Shown: positions 14,482 through 28,160 of the stretch, piece after piece
Layout: each line of letters begins with the position of its first letter
How positions within the stretch are numbered: the first letter of the stretch is position 1
DNA from: Meiothermus taiwanensis DSM 14542
GTDB lineage: Bacteria; Deinococcota; Deinococci; Deinococcales; Thermaceae
DNA length: 50,479 bases
NCBI GenBank assembly: GCA_000482765.1
Contig: AXWR01000024.1
Span: 1 to 50,479 of the forward strand
Direction of reading: 5' to 3'
Translations under genes and position numbers: made by a program
Notes under the pieces: model-generated
The model's input: the letters and a program-made list of their open reading frames with translations, nothing else
What the model was told of the DNA's origin: nothing
Database searches by the model: none

Positions 14482-15246
14482 CTACACCGGCTCATCCCAG
14501 CGCATGGGTCGGATTGCCACGCACCGGCCCCCCTCCAGCACCAGCTCGGTTGCGCAGAACATGGCCCGGCCCGAGGCAGCCTTGAAGGGCGTGGGCCGCT
14601 GGGTGATGAAGCGACCCAAAAAGCTCGCGATCTCCCCTCCAATGATGGAGTGGATGGGGCCGGTCATGCCCACGTCGGCCTGGATGGCCGTGCCGTTGGC
14701 CAGAAAGCCGGCATCGGCGGTCTGGACGTGGGTGTGGGTGCCCAGCAAAGCTGAAATCTTGCCGCCTAGGTAGTGGCCCAAAGCGTACTTCTCGCTGGTG
14801 GCCTCGGCATGCACCTCGAGCAGCGCGTAATCGTGCTCGACCTCGGCCAGCACAGCCTCGGCGGTACGGAAAGGATCGTAGAGGTTCAGGCCCATGTTGA
14901 CCTGCCCCATCACCTGCATCACCAGGAGTTTTTCCCCCTTGGCCTCGAGCACCCAGTGCCCTTTTCCGGGGGTGCCGGGGGGGTAGTTGAGGGCCCGGAT
15001 GATGGGCTCGGTCTCGATGAGCTCGTAGATGTCCTTATGATCCCAGGCGTGGTTGCCCAGGGTGATCAGGTCGGCGCCGGCCTCGCGCAGCTTACGGTAG
15101 GCGGGCCGGGACAGACCCTTGCCATGGTGGGCGTTTTCCCCATTGACGATGACCAGATCGTAGTGGGGCCGCAGGTCGGGCAGGTGCATCGCCACAGCTC
15201 GTAAACCCGGATCGCCGTAGACATCGCCAACAAACAAGACGCGCAT
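14482..15246 (-). CDS. ymdB: YmdB-family metallophosphoesterase (2',3'-cyclic nucleotide phosphodiesterase)
   Basis: A 254-residue protein of the TIGR00282/YmdB family. The di-metal site is visible as GDVYGD (7-12), NGEN (36-39), LGNHAWDH near 63-70, a histidine in LLEVHAEATSEK and GTHTHVQTAD. In Bacillus and Deinococcus, relatives hydrolyse 2',3'-cAMP and affect RNA-linked signalling. A TAAGCT box ends 6 nt before the ATG, overlapping a GGGGGT stretch. It stands downstream of the PIN-like gene on the same strand but has its own probable promoter. Confidence 0.92.
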   Translation of the reverse strand: MRVLFVGDVYGDPGLRAVAMHLPDLRPHYDLVIVNGENAHHGKGLSRPAYRKLREAGADLITLGNHAWDHKDIYELIETEPIIRALNYPPGTPGKGHWVLEAKGEKLLVMQVMGQVNMGLNLYDPFRTAEAVLAEVEHDYALLEVHAEATSEKYALGHYLGGKISALLGTHTHVQTADAGFLANGTAIQADVGMTGPIHSIIGGEIASFLGRFITQRPTPFKAASGRAMFCATELVLEGGRCVAIRPMRWDEPV

Positions 15247-15252
15247 ACCCCC

Positions 15253-15258
15253 AGCTTA
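15253..15258 (-). promoter_or_regulatory. candidate leaderless -10 box of ymdB
   Basis: On the minus strand, TAAGCT ends 6 nt before the ATG at 15246. The spacing matches other putative leaderless genes here, although GGGGGT in between could also serve as a ribosome site. Confidence 0.35.
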
Positions 15259-15364
15259 TCGTGATTGGCAGGGCCTCGGGGTGCAAAAGACCGCCGCCTT
15301 GGCTGTTGTTAGCATTCAGGAAGAGAGTCAGCCCTGGAAAGCAGGTGGGACCCAGCGGACAGGG

Positions 15365-16006
15365 TCAGATTCGCTGAATCAGGCTGCGAAGGTACACGAG
15401 GTCTTCCTCCCTCAGCCCGTACTTAGCCTCCCTGAGCCCCGCGATGAGCCCATCGAACCCTGCCCTACTCGGCTGGGCGGACTTGATCCACCCGGACAAG
15501 ATGTCCATACCCGACAGCACCTTAACCCCAAGCCGCTGGGCAGCCCGGAGCGCGGCCTTATCGGTGCTGGTGAAGACCGCCACGCTCCCGTATCGCTGGG
15601 CCAGCACCAGGCAGGCGGCCTCCCCACGCTCAATGCCGAACTCTTCCTCGAGTCGTACCCTTTTGTGCAGCTCCCCTAGGGTCAGAGGATCGATGACCAG
15701 GCTTCCCCGCTCCAGGTGGTGCCGGATCTGGCGGCTGTTGTTGAGCCAGTCCCAGCAGCGTTTGGCCTGTCCCGGAGTAAGCCGGCTCGCGGAACGCTGT
15801 GCCCAGCGGAGCCCCCGCGCTAGCTCGCTCAACTCCTCGTCGTTGGAGTCCAGCGGCAGCAGGCCTTCGTCCTGGTTGTAGACCTCTGCCGGGAAGTAGG
15901 CTTTATTGCTACCAATGCCGCTGAGCAGGATGTCCAGGCCCTGGGGGTGGGCAAAGGAGAAGTGCCGCAGGGCGTTGGTGTCCAGTACGGGCCTACGTGA
16001 TGGCAT
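15365..16006 (-). CDS. PIN-like nuclease-domain protein paired with an XRE-ImmA/IrrE protein
   Basis: A 213-residue protein, longer than a classical VapC toxin (about 130). PIN-type acidic residues are in place: VLDTN (D9), GIERGEAACLVLA (E126/E129) and VFTSTDKAAL (D149). About 100 residues of unfamiliar helical sequence separate the first and second acidic motifs, and a C-terminal helical extension (about 175-213) follows. The start codon overlaps the end of the upstream XRE-ImmA/IrrE gene by 14 nt, so the pair is an operon. Presence of a protease-type antitoxin partner suggests a toxin-antitoxin or stress-response module. RNase activity is inferred only. Confidence 0.65.
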   Translation of the reverse strand: MPSRRPVLDTNALRHFSFAHPQGLDILLSGIGSNKAYFPAEVYNQDEGLLPLDSNDEELSELARGLRWAQRSASRLTPGQAKRCWDWLNNSRQIRHHLERGSLVIDPLTLGELHKRVRLEEEFGIERGEAACLVLAQRYGSVAVFTSTDKAALRAAQRLGVKVLSGMDILSGWIKSAQPSRAGFDGLIAGLREAKYGLREEDLVYLRSLIQRI

Positions 16007-17129
16007 AGCGCTCGGCTTCTTCCTCCGGGGATGGCTCCATCAGCTCCTCGAACTCGAGCTCGCTCATGCCCAGGAGGCTCGCCGCACGGCGCCGGGAGAT
16101 CGTTCCCTGCTCGAGCGCTTCCTTCACCAGCTCCACATAAGCGGAGGGGTAGCGCTCCTGAAGGGGCAGCGGTGCCTTACCCAGCTCGTAGTCGGCGACT
16201 GGGTAGCCGAGGGCCCGGGCCCGCCATAGGATGCCCTTCCATTCGATCTTTCCCTTGATCCTGCGCTCCGCCTCGAGCCTCCGCTGCAGGGCCTTTGGGC
16301 TAACTCCGAAGTAGCGGACAAGCCCGGCGATCTCGTCCGCGTCGCTCACGCTGTCGATACCCATGCGCTCCAGGGCCGGGGTCGGGATAAGAAAGTGGCT
16401 TGCGAAGCTGTCGGCGAACTTTTCGGCAGGATCGCTCAGCCCATCCCGGCACAGGATGGCCTGGCGGTTGTAGTGGTACAGCCCGTGTGCAAACTCGTGG
16501 GCCATGGTGAAGGGGCGACGCACCGGGGCTTGCTGCTCGTTCAGGGCGATGATGGCACCCAGCCGGGGGTGCCAGAAGATCAGCCCGGATAGATCGTTTT
16601 CTGACCGGCCAAACGGAACAGTGAAGACATAGTATCCATGTTGCTCGAGGAAAGCCTTCATGTCCCTGATTGGGGCGTTGCCCAGCCCGTAGTAAGCCCG
16701 CGTCCTTCCGGCCAGCTCCGCGGCCACCGCCTCCTTGGGGGCCGGATCTTCCAGGGGTGCAAAGGGGCTGTGCGCTGTTTTGGGGACTCTCTGGGTTCTC
16801 TCGTAGAGATCCTCGAAGGCCTTGACGAGCTGCACCAGCCTACCGATCCCGGCCTTCCCCTCATCGCTCAGCTGGGCCCCCTTCTCGCGCAGGGCTTGTT
16901 CCCACGCGCTGGTTTCCTGCTCTTCGAAGAAGAAACTGAGCGGTACACCGTAGAGCCTGGCGAGGCGCTCGAGGGTGAGGGCGTCAACCCCCCGCTTGCC
17001 CGTCTCGTACTGGGACAGGGTGGGGCCCCTGAGGCCGAGGCGGGCGGCGGCTGCCTCCTGGCTGAAGCCTGCCTGTTCGCGTGCCTTGCGCATCCGGTTA
17101 CCCAGGGCCGTCGGTTCCATCGCTCCCAT
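15993..17129 (-). CDS. XRE-family regulator fused to an ImmA/IrrE metallopeptidase domain
   Basis: A 378-residue fusion. Residues 9-65 are an XRE helix-turn-helix (FSQEAAAARLGLRGPTLSQY). Residues about 140-250 are an ImmA/IrrE-type zinc peptidase with HEFAH at 211-215 and a likely third ligand in AEKFADSFASHFLIP (E236). A C-terminal helical region follows. ImmA cleaves the ImmR repressor and IrrE/PprI cleaves DdrO; here the repressor-like and protease domains are in one chain. The ATG at 17129 is preceded by AGGGAGG, whereas a longer frame upstream lacks such a site. It leads the operon with the PIN-like gene and has a palindromic operator upstream. Confidence 0.85.
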   Translation of the reverse strand: MGAMEPTALGNRMRKAREQAGFSQEAAAARLGLRGPTLSQYETGKRGVDALTLERLARLYGVPLSFFFEEQETSAWEQALREKGAQLSDEGKAGIGRLVQLVKAFEDLYERTQRVPKTAHSPFAPLEDPAPKEAVAAELAGRTRAYYGLGNAPIRDMKAFLEQHGYYVFTVPFGRSENDLSGLIFWHPRLGAIIALNEQQAPVRRPFTMAHEFAHGLYHYNRQAILCRDGLSDPAEKFADSFASHFLIPTPALERMGIDSVSDADEIAGLVRYFGVSPKALQRRLEAERRIKGKIEWKGILWRARALGYPVADYELGKAPLPLQERYPSAYVELVKEALEQGTISRRRAASLLGMSELEFEELMEPSPEEEAERYAIT

Positions 17130-17152
17130 TGTTTCCTCCCTAGCTACAGTCA

Positions 17153-17173
17153 ATAATAACACATTGTTATTAT
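17153..17173. promoter_or_regulatory. palindromic operator upstream of the XRE-ImmA/IrrE operon
   Basis: Perfect 9-bp inverted repeat ATAATAACA (17153-17161) / TGTTATTAT (17165-17173) with spacer CAT, in an AT-rich island within a GC-rich region. It overlaps candidate -10 sequences for the operon and is probably the autoregulatory site of the XRE protein. Confidence 0.6.
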
Positions 17174-17245
17174 GCTATATACTAATATCCTGTTTCTTTA
17201 CGTTTCGTTATGACTGGGTTGTAATACCAAAACTTGCATCCAAGC

Positions 17246-17280
17246 CCGCACACCGGCTGTGACCAGGCTAGCCTGTGCGG
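17246..17280 (-). terminator. hairpin overlapping the end of the DUF255 gene
   Basis: CCGCACA (17246-17252) pairs with TGTGCGG (17274-17280) and spans the stop codon region of the minus-strand DUF255 gene. It lacks a clear U-tract on the minus strand, so terminator function is uncertain. Confidence 0.35.
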
Positions 17281-19289
17281 TCTGACCATCTGCCGGGGTA
17301 GATGGCCTCGAGCTCCCCCCTAAACCCCTCCCAGTCCTCCACCGGCAGGCGGCAGGCTCCTTGCTGGCACAGATAGGCCAGCCCTGGCCGGCGGTCTTTC
17401 AGAACCGGCAGCGCGCCGGGGGGGCCATAGGCCAGGGTGGTGAGCGGTAAGAAGGCCCTGCGAATCGGATGAATGATCTCGGCCGGGGCCACCGCCGCCA
17501 GTTCGCTGCCGCGGGTGCCCACCAAGTGGGCCTGCAGCAGAGCCGGAAAGCCGAAGGGGTTGTGCAGCAGGTGCTGGGCGTAAAACTCCACTACGGATAG
17601 GGCTGCTTGGTGCCATTCGGGGCGCTCGTACAGGGCGGCCAGGCGGAACAAAAGCTCGGCGGCGGCGGCGCTGCCCGAGGGGTACGGCCCGTCGTAGGGG
17701 TCGCGGGCCACCACCGGCAGGGTCTCGTCCAGCGAGTCGCGGAAGGTTCCTGTGGGCTCTTGGAAGTGGGCCAGGATGGCCTCGGCCAGTTGCCGGGCAG
17801 CCTCGAGCCACCCCACCTCCCCGGTGGCCTCGAAGAGCGCCAGCAGGCCCAGCCCGTAGTGGGCCTGGTCGCTCAGGTAGGCCTGGGACTTGAGCAGACC
17901 CTGGCGCCAGCTATGCCGCAGCAGACCGTCGCGGTACATCTCCTGCAGCACAAACGAGGCGTTCTTGCGGGCGGCCTCGAGGTAGCGGGGCTCTTCCAGC
18001 CAGCGCCCCACATCGGCTAGGGTGCGCAGCATCAGGCCGTTCCAGTCGGCCAGCACCTTGTCGTCGGTGAGGGGTGGGGTGCGTTGCTGCCGCGCTCTAT
18101 AGAGGCGCTGGCGCACGCTTTGTACCCAGTGTTCGAAGGCCTCGGGCCCCAGGCCCAGGTGTTGCATCAAGGCCGCATCGGGGATGCGCCGCTCGAGCAC
18201 GTTGGTGTGCTCCCAGTTGCCGGCCTCCGAGACCCCAAACAAGAGCATGGCCGCCTCGGCCTCCGCACCCAGAACCTGGCGGAATTCTTCGGCCCGCCAG
18301 ACATAAAACTTCCCTTCCACCCCTTCCGAGTCGGCGTCCTGGGCCGACCAGAAGCCGCCTTCTGGCCCGGTTAGCTCGCGCAGCACGTAGTCCAGCGTCT
18401 CCGTAGCAATCCGCCGGTACCTACGGGCCTGCTCCGAACCCGGCGCCATCAGGCTGGCGGCGGCGTAGAGCCGGGCCAGCTGGGCGTTGTCGTAGAGCAT
18501 CTTCTCAAAGTGCGGTACCCGCCAGATGTGATCCACCGTGTAGCGATGAAAACCGCCGCCCACCTGGTCGTAGAGGCCGCCCTCGGCCATCCGATCCAGG
18601 GTGAGCTCTAGGTGCTTCCAGGTGGCCTCGTGGCCCAGCCAGGCCTGCGTAAGCAGGTAGCCCAGGGCGGGCGATTGGGGAAACTTGGGGGCCCCGCCAA
18701 AGCCGCCATGGGCCAGGTCGAAGACCCTGGAAAGCCCGGCCAGGGCGGTGTGATGCAGATCATCCGGCAGGGCACCCCCCCGCGGCTTGAGCTGATCCTG
18801 CAGGTAGGTGGTGAGCTGCTCAGCGTTCTCCAGCACCTCTTTTTGCTGGTGCAGCCAGGCGTTGTGTACGCCGGCCAGCACCCGCCGGAAGCTTGGGAAG
18901 CCCTGCCGGTCTTCCGGCGGCCAGTAGGTTCCACCAAAAAAGGGCCGCAGGTCGGGCATCAGGAACATGTTCATGGGCCAGCCGCCCGACCCGGTCATGG
19001 CCTGCAGGGCCGACATGTAGACCTGATCCACGTCGGGCCGCTCCTCGCGGTCTACCTTGATGGGCACGAAGTGGGTATTTAGAAACTGGGCCACCTCGGG
19101 GTCTTCGAAGCTCTCGCGCTCCATCACGTGGCACCAGTGGCAGGTGGCATACCCCACGGATAAAAAAATGGGCTTGTTTTCGGCCCTGGCTTTGGCGAAG
19201 GCCTCCTCGCCCCAGGGGTACCAGTCCACCGGGTTGTGGGCATGCTGCAAAAGATAGGGGCTGCTTTCCTTGGCAAGTCGGTTTGGCAC
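17268..19289 (-). CDS. DUF255 (YyaL/SSP411-like) thioredoxin-domain protein
   Basis: A 673-residue protein. The N-terminal thioredoxin-like domain starts with [20 protein letters not shown] and carries the family motif ATCHWCHVM (C50-x-x-C53), then [10 protein letters not shown] and GWPMNMFL. The rest is a long alpha/alpha-toroid-like region related to six-hairpin glycosidases ([18 protein letters not shown]). Family members are widespread from bacteria to human SPATA20, with no firmly established function; a redox or sugar-related role is guessed. The GTG start is preceded by TAGGCT-GGAGGT, so either leaderless or SD-led initiation is possible. Confidence 0.9.
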   Translation of the reverse strand: MPNRLAKESSPYLLQHAHNPVDWYPWGEEAFAKARAENKPIFLSVGYATCHWCHVMERESFEDPEVAQFLNTHFVPIKVDREERPDVDQVYMSALQAMTGSGGWPMNMFLMPDLRPFFGGTYWPPEDRQGFPSFRRVLAGVHNAWLHQQKEVLENAEQLTTYLQDQLKPRGGALPDDLHHTALAGLSRVFDLAHGGFGGAPKFPQSPALGYLLTQAWLGHEATWKHLELTLDRMAEGGLYDQVGGGFHRYTVDHIWRVPHFEKMLYDNAQLARLYAAASLMAPGSEQARRYRRIATETLDYVLRELTGPEGGFWSAQDADSEGVEGKFYVWRAEEFRQVLGAEAEAAMLLFGVSEAGNWEHTNVLERRIPDAALMQHLGLGPEAFEHWVQSVRQRLYRARQQRTPPLTDDKVLADWNGLMLRTLADVGRWLEEPRYLEAARKNASFVLQEMYRDGLLRHSWRQGLLKSQAYLSDQAHYGLGLLALFEATGEVGWLEAARQLAEAILAHFQEPTGTFRDSLDETLPVVARDPYDGPYPSGSAAAAELLFRLAALYERPEWHQAALSVVEFYAQHLLHNPFGFPALLQAHLVGTRGSELAAVAPAEIIHPIRRAFLPLTTLAYGPPGALPVLKDRRPGLAYLCQQGACRLPVEDWEGFRGELEAIYPGRWSDRTG

Positions 19290-19295
19290 ACCTCC

Positions 19296-19319
19296 AGCCT
19301 AGCCACAGGGCGTTAGAGT
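19296..19319. promoter_or_regulatory. divergent -10 boxes between the DUF255 and RDD genes
   Basis: The gap 19290-19325 is only 36 bp yet serves two divergent genes. On minus, TAGGCT (19301-19296) ends 6 nt before GTG 19289; on plus, TAGAGT (19314-19319) ends 6 nt before GTG 19326. Both would give leaderless mRNAs. Confidence 0.5.
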
Positions 19320-19325
19320 AAAAGT

Positions 19326-19802
19326 GTGGTGAGACGCAAGCCCACCCGCGCGACCGTGCGTTACCTGACGCGCCGCCTGCTGGCCGGCCTGGTGGATCTG
19401 GGTGTGCTGGCTGGCTTGCAGTTTGGCATTGTGCGGGCGGTGACCGCGTTGTTTCCACCCACCCATCCAGGCCACCACTTTTCAACCGAGGGCCTGATTC
19501 TATTTGGTCTGTTCTCCCCGCTGGCCTGGTTTACTTACGCAGTCCTGCCGCTGGCCCGCAGGGGCCAGACCCTGGGCAAGGAGCTGATGGGGCTGCGGGT
19601 GGTGAACCAGGTTGGGCGGCCCCCCAGCCTGTGGCAGGCTTTCATACGGGAAAGCCTGGGGCGCTGGTTGAATGCCATGGTGCTGAACCTTGGCCTGCTG
19701 CTGGTGTTGTGGGATCGAGACCACCAGGCCCTGCACGACATGATGGCAGAAACTTTTGTGGTGACGCTCCGAGCACGGCAGGGTGGTGGTTTGCTAGACT
19801 AA
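19326..19802 (+). CDS. RDD-family integral membrane protein
   Basis: A 158-residue RDD protein. The family motifs are visible as LTRRLLAGLVDL in the first helix, GQTLGKELMGLRVV in the cytoplasmic loop and WDRDHQALHDMMAETFVV near the end. Three hydrophobic segments are predicted. Some relatives have been linked to ion transport, but the function is generally unknown. The stop overlaps the -10 box of clpS. The GTG start fits the TAGAGT box 6 nt upstream. Confidence 0.8.
   Translation: MVRRKPTRATVRYLTRRLLAGLVDLGVLAGLQFGIVRAVTALFPPTHPGHHFSTEGLILFGLFSPLAWFTYAVLPLARRGQTLGKELMGLRVVNQVGRPPSLWQAFIRESLGRWLNAMVLNLGLLLVLWDRDHQALHDMMAETFVVTLRARQGGGLLD
19795..19800 (+). promoter_or_regulatory. candidate leaderless -10 box of clpS
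   Basis: TAGACT, overlapping the RDD stop codon, ends 8 nt before the GTG at 19809; the intervening bases are A-rich without a Shine-Dalgarno. Confidence 0.5.
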
Positions 19803-19808
19803 AAAGCT

Positions 19809-20105
19809 GTGAGCGACACCGCCACCAAGACCCGCAGTCAGACCGCCACCCGCACCCCGCCGCGCTACAAGGTGTTGCTGCTCAACGACGACTACACCCC
19901 CATGGACTTTGTGGTGGAGGTGCTGATGCGCTATTTCAAGAAAAGCAAACTCGAGGCCACCCGCATCATGCTGCAGGTGCACCACGCGGGGGTGGGGGTG
20001 GCCGGGGTGTATCCCTTTGAAATTGCCGAGACCAAGGTCAACCAGGTGATGGCGGCGGCCAGCGCCGAGGGCCATCCGTTGCAGTGCACCATGGAACCCG
20101 AGTAG
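19809..20105 (+). CDS. clpS: ATP-dependent Clp protease adaptor ClpS
   Basis: A 98-residue adaptor that delivers N-degron substrates to ClpA. After a disordered Thr/Arg-rich N-terminus, the core has [20 protein letters not shown] (residues 20-39), then the ClpS pattern [20 protein letters not shown], with the N-degron-binding residues in [12 protein letters not shown] 19809 is chosen because TAGACT lies 8 nt upstream. clpA follows about 0.8 kb downstream, separated by a cation transporter gene. Confidence 0.95.
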   Translation: MSDTATKTRSQTATRTPPRYKVLLLNDDYTPMDFVVEVLMRYFKKSKLEATRIMLQVHHAGVGVAGVYPFEIAETKVNQVMAAASAEGHPLQCTMEPE

Positions 20106-20175
20106 GGCCGGTTTTTGATGCCGGAATTGCAATATCCAACGTGCCAAACGTACAAAAAAGCGCTGTTGCCTGGGG

Positions 20176-20181
20176 TAGGGT
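20176..20181 (+). promoter_or_regulatory. candidate leaderless -10 box of the cation transporter gene
   Basis: TAGGGT ends 6 nt before ATG 20188 and no Shine-Dalgarno is present. Confidence 0.4.
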
Positions 20182-20187
20182 TTGGGT

Positions 20188-20832
20188 ATGTATCTTTCTT
20201 CCCAGGATCAACGCTGGTACCGGCTGGCCTTTGCTCTGGCGATTCTAACCGTTGTCTACAACCTGCTCGAGGGTCTGGTCTCGGTCTGGTTCGGCGTTGC
20301 CGACGAGTCCCTTACCCTTTTTGGTTTTGGCCTGGATAGCTTCATCGAGATGATCTCGGGCCTGGGCATTCTGGCCATGGTGCTGCGCATCTGGCGGCAC
20401 CCCGGGGCGCCCAAAGGCCGTTTCGAGAAAACCGCCCTGCAGATCACCGGAACCGGTTTTTACGGGCTGACCGCGATTCTTTCGGTCATGGCCCTCTACA
20501 ACCTGAGCACCCAGCACAAGCCCGAAACCACCCTGGCCGGCCTGATCATCGCCCTGATCTCCATCTCGCTGATGTGGCTTTTGATTCACTATAAAACCCA
20601 GGCGGGTGTGGCCCTGGGCTCGGAGGCCATCCTGGCCGATGCCAAGTGTGCGCGGGTCTGCATGTATATGTCGGGCCTGCTGCTCCTGTCGAGCCTGATT
20701 TACAGCCTGAGCGGCATCTGGTTTGTGGACAGTCTGGGGGCCTTGGGCCTGGCCTACCTGTCCTTTACCGAGGGCCGCGAGGCCTTTGCCAAGGCCAATG
20801 GCGCAGAATGCGGCTGCCACACTGTAAGCTAG
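20188..20832 (+). CDS. cation transporter, CDF-like membrane protein
   Basis: A 214-residue membrane protein with five to six hydrophobic segments. The segment LTLFGFGLDSFIEMISGLGI (about 44-63) has the buried Asp/Glu pattern of cation diffusion facilitator transporters, and SEAILADAKCARVC carries the second D-rich helix (the usual HxxxD partly changed). The C-terminus is Cys/His-rich (ECGCHTVS), possibly metal-binding. The soluble C-terminal domain of typical CDF proteins is absent. The metal is unknown. It is encoded between clpS and clpA but has its own promoter-like box. Confidence 0.75.
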   Translation: MYLSSQDQRWYRLAFALAILTVVYNLLEGLVSVWFGVADESLTLFGFGLDSFIEMISGLGILAMVLRIWRHPGAPKGRFEKTALQITGTGFYGLTAILSVMALYNLSTQHKPETTLAGLIIALISISLMWLLIHYKTQAGVALGSEAILADAKCARVCMYMSGLLLLSSLIYSLSGIWFVDSLGALGLAYLSFTEGREAFAKANGAECGCHTVS

Positions 20833-20889
20833 TGGGCAACTTTTGCAACAATCGGAAACCACCGGCCTGCTAGACTCGGAATAGCAGGT

Positions 20890-23124
<2,235 letters not shown>

Positions 23125-23174
23125 GCCGGTGCAAGAGGGGCTAAATGCCTGCGCGATCGCACCAGATCCCGCTT

Positions 23175-23448
23175 GGACAGCACAAAAGCCCTTTGGCAGA
23201 ATGACCCATTCTGTTTGGCGCAGAGCGCTACTATGCCCCCTGTCGGACTTCCCGACGGCGGATCTTGAAAGCCCGGTTTTGCGATAGATAAGGCCATCCA
23301 GCCCCCAAGGGGGTTAAAAAGCAAACCATCATGGCAAAAAAGGCGCTTTTTGACCCCGTACTTACCACAGCACCCCCTTCTGGGAGAGCCGTGCAGGACG
23401 GCGTTTATGGGGTATGCGGTTGCAAACAAAAAGCCCCGTAAGGGGATC
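23175..23448 (+). repeat. dispersed repeat, copy A (about 274 bp)
   Basis: This sequence recurs in inverted orientation at 41668-41944. Matching extends over the whole length with small indels. Two stretches are identical: 23316-23345 with 41772-41801 (30 nt) and 23421-23448 with 41668-41695 (28 nt). The element contains several short hairpins (GCCCCCAAGGGGG; AGCCCC-GTAA-GGGG). No convincing gene is inside. It fills most of the gap between clpA and xdhA; its end lies 143 nt before the xdhA start. It could be a MITE, a REP-like element or a regulatory/RNA element. The rest of the gap (23449-23591) holds a TACAAT box at 23549-23554. Confidence 0.85.
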
Positions 23449-23591
23449 GCAGTGCCAGGGCTCCTTCGCTGTGCTGCTGTTTTTATCGGGCCGGGGGCCT
23501 GGTCTTTGGCAATGGAAACTGCGCGTCAGTTTGTAGCGCCATGGGGAGTACAATAAACTTCCATAGACAGCCAGATGCCAGGAGGGCTTGG

Positions 23592-24973
23592 GTGGCCGAG
23601 TTGAGCTTTCAGTTGAATGGAAAAGCTGTTCGGGTTTCCGATCTAGACCCACATACCACCTTGCTTTCGTGGCTGCGCCAGGCAGGCCTGACCGGCAGCA
23701 AAGAAGGCTGTGCGGAAGGGGAGTGCGGGGCCTGTGCGGTGCTGCTGCTAAGGCCCGATGACCAAGGATCGCGCCTCGAGGCGGTGAACGGCTGCCTGCT
23801 GCTGCTGCCCAGCCTGGCCGGTCGGGAGGTCTGGACGGTGGAGGGGCTTTCCGGGAATGGAGACCTGCATCCGGTGCAGCAGGCCATGCTGCAAGGGGGC
23901 TCGCAGTGCGGCTACTGCACGCCGGGCTTCGTGGTCAGCATGGCGGCGGAGTACTACCGCAAAGGGCGGGAGGGGTTCGACCTCGAGGCCCTCTCCGGCA
24001 ACCTCTGCCGCTGCACCGGCTACCGGCCCATCCGCGACGCGGCGCTCGCGCTGGGCCGGCCCAGCCCCGAGGATCCCCTGGCCCGGCGGCTCTCGGAACC
24101 CGCCCCACCCCTGGGCCCCCTGCACTACCAGGCCGGCCCCACCTACCTGCGCCCGGCCTCCCTGCCCGAGCTTTTCCAGGCCCTGGAGGCCCACCCCCAG
24201 GCCCGGCTGGTGGCCGGCGGCACCGATCTGGTGGTGGAGGTCAATCAGCGTTTTGCCCGGGCCGAGGTGCTCCTCGACCTGAGCGCCCTGCCCGAGCTCC
24301 AGACCCTGCAGTGGGGCCCAGATTATGTCGAGATCGGTGCGGGCGTCTCCCTTAGCGAGCTCGAGCGCTGGCTGGCCGGCCGCATCCCCCTCCTAAGCGA
24401 GTGGTTTCCCCTGTTCGCCTCGCGCCTGATCCGCAACCGGGCCACCCTGGGGGGCAACCTGGGCACGGCCTCGCCCATCGGCGACGGCCCGCCGGTCCTG
24501 CTGGCCCTGGAGGCCGAGGCGGTGCTGGTGAGCGCGGCGGGGGAGCGGGTGGTGCCGCTCGAGCGCTTCTTCACCGGCTACCGCCAGACCGCCCTGAGCC
24601 CCGGCGAGGTCATCCGCGCGGTGCGCATTCCTTTGCCCCTGGCTCCGCAGGCCCGCTTTTACAAGGTATCCAAGCGCCGCCTGGACGATATCTCCACGGT
24701 GGCCGCCGCCTTTGCCCTGCGGCTGGAAGCGGGCGTGGTGCAGCACATCCGGATTGGCCTGGGCGGGGTGGCCGCCACCCCGGTGCGGGCCTACCAGACC
24801 GAGGCCTTTTTGCAGGGCAAGCCCTGGGACGAGCGCACCGTGCGGGCCGCGGCCGAGGTGATCCGGGGCGAGTTCAGGCCCATCGACGATCACCGGGGCA
24901 GCGCGGCCTACCGCACGGCCATGCTGGGAAATCTCTTACAAAAGTTCCATGCCGAGACCGCGGAGGTGGCCGT

Positions 24974-24977
<4 letters not shown>
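23592..24977 (+). CDS. xdhA: xanthine dehydrogenase small subunit (2Fe-2S and FAD)
   Basis: A 461-residue electron-transfer subunit. N-terminal 2Fe-2S ferredoxin domain with EGCAEGECGACAVLL; second [2Fe-2S] domain with GGSQCGYCTPGF and LCRCTGYRPI; FAD-binding domain (about 175-345, VAGGTDLVVEVNQR, RNRATLGGNLGTASPIGD); C-terminal CO_deh_flav domain. This fused arrangement is that of XdhA. GTG 23592 with AGGAGG 6 nt upstream is chosen over ATG 23541. The stop overlaps xdhB (ATGA). It starts the purine catabolic cluster; electrons from hypoxanthine/xanthine oxidation in XdhB pass through these clusters to FAD and NAD+. Confidence 0.93.
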
Positions 24978-27291
<2,314 letters not shown>

Positions 27292-27292
<1 letters not shown>

Positions 27293-28134
27293 TGAGGTGG
27301 TTTGAGCACCTGGCCCAGCTGACGGAGCGCCGGATACCCCTGGTGCTGGTCACCCTGGTGGCGGTGCGCGGCCATGCCCCCCGCGAGGCCGGGGCCAAGA
27401 TGCTGGTGACGGCGGAGGCGGTCTACGGCACCATTGGGGGCGGGAACCTCGAGGCCACCGCCGTCGGGCTGGCCCGCCGGATGCTGAGCGAAACCGGCCA
27501 GCCCACCCCGCAGATGCACACCCTGCGGCTCACCGAGCAGGCCCCCGCCGAGTACGGGGTGCAGTGCTGTGGGGGCGAGGTGACTTTGTTGCTCGAGCGG
27601 GTCGTTCCCGCCCGGCCCACGGTGGCGATCTTCGGGGTGGGGCATGTGGGGCTGGCCCTGGCCCAGGTGCTCTCGATCTGCCCGGTGGCCCTCTGGCTGG
27701 TGGACTCGAGGGCCGAGATGTTGTCCGAAGCGCGCTTAGCGCCCCTCCGCCACGGCGAGGCCGAGATTAAAGCCTTCCACGCCCCCATCCTGGACGGGGT
27801 GGTGAACGACCTGCCGGCGGGCTCGCACCTGGTGGTCATGACCCACGACCACGCCGAGGATCTGTTCGTGCTCGAGATGGCCCTGCGCCGGGCCGACCTG
27901 GGCTACATCGGCCTTATCGGGAGCGCGGGCAAGTGGGCCCGCTTCCGGCAGAAGCTAATGGCCCAGGGTTTTTCCGAGCAGGATCTGCAGCGGGTCACCA
28001 CCCCCATCGGCCTGCCGGGCATCCAAAGCAAAGCCCCGGAGGCCATCGCCATCGCCACGGCGGCCCAGCTGCTGCCCTTTATTTTCCAGGATAGCCCCCA
28101 GGCCCTGCCGGGGCGCGCCAAGGTGGTCGAGTAG
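27292..28134 (+). CDS. xdhC: XdhC, molybdenum cofactor insertion/sulfuration factor
   Basis: A 280-residue XdhC/CoxI protein. An N-terminal domain with RGHAPREAGAKMLV and GGGNLEA precedes the EYGVQCCGGEV motif and a C-terminal Rossmann-like fold (FGVGHVGLALAQVLS; LGYIGLIGSAGKWARFRQKL). XdhC binds Moco and mediates its sulfuration before insertion into XdhB. The start ATG overlaps the xdhB stop (TGATG). Downstream, 26 bp separate it from the ABC importer, which has its own -10 box. Confidence 0.93.
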
Positions 28135-28146
28135 CACGGTTTTCTG

Positions 28147-28152
28147 TATGAT
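28147..28152 (+). promoter_or_regulatory. candidate leaderless -10 box of the nucleoside ABC importer
   Basis: TATGAT ends 8 nt before ATG 28161. The importer may therefore be transcribed independently of xdhABC. Confidence 0.5.
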
Positions 28153-28160
28153 TTGCGGCA

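Noticed and set aside
24401..24973. N-terminal extension of the xdhB frame by 191 codons
   Set aside because: This part lies out of frame over xdhA, is Gly/Arg-rich, and has no family similarity; the ATGA overlap at 24974 gives the normal XdhB start.
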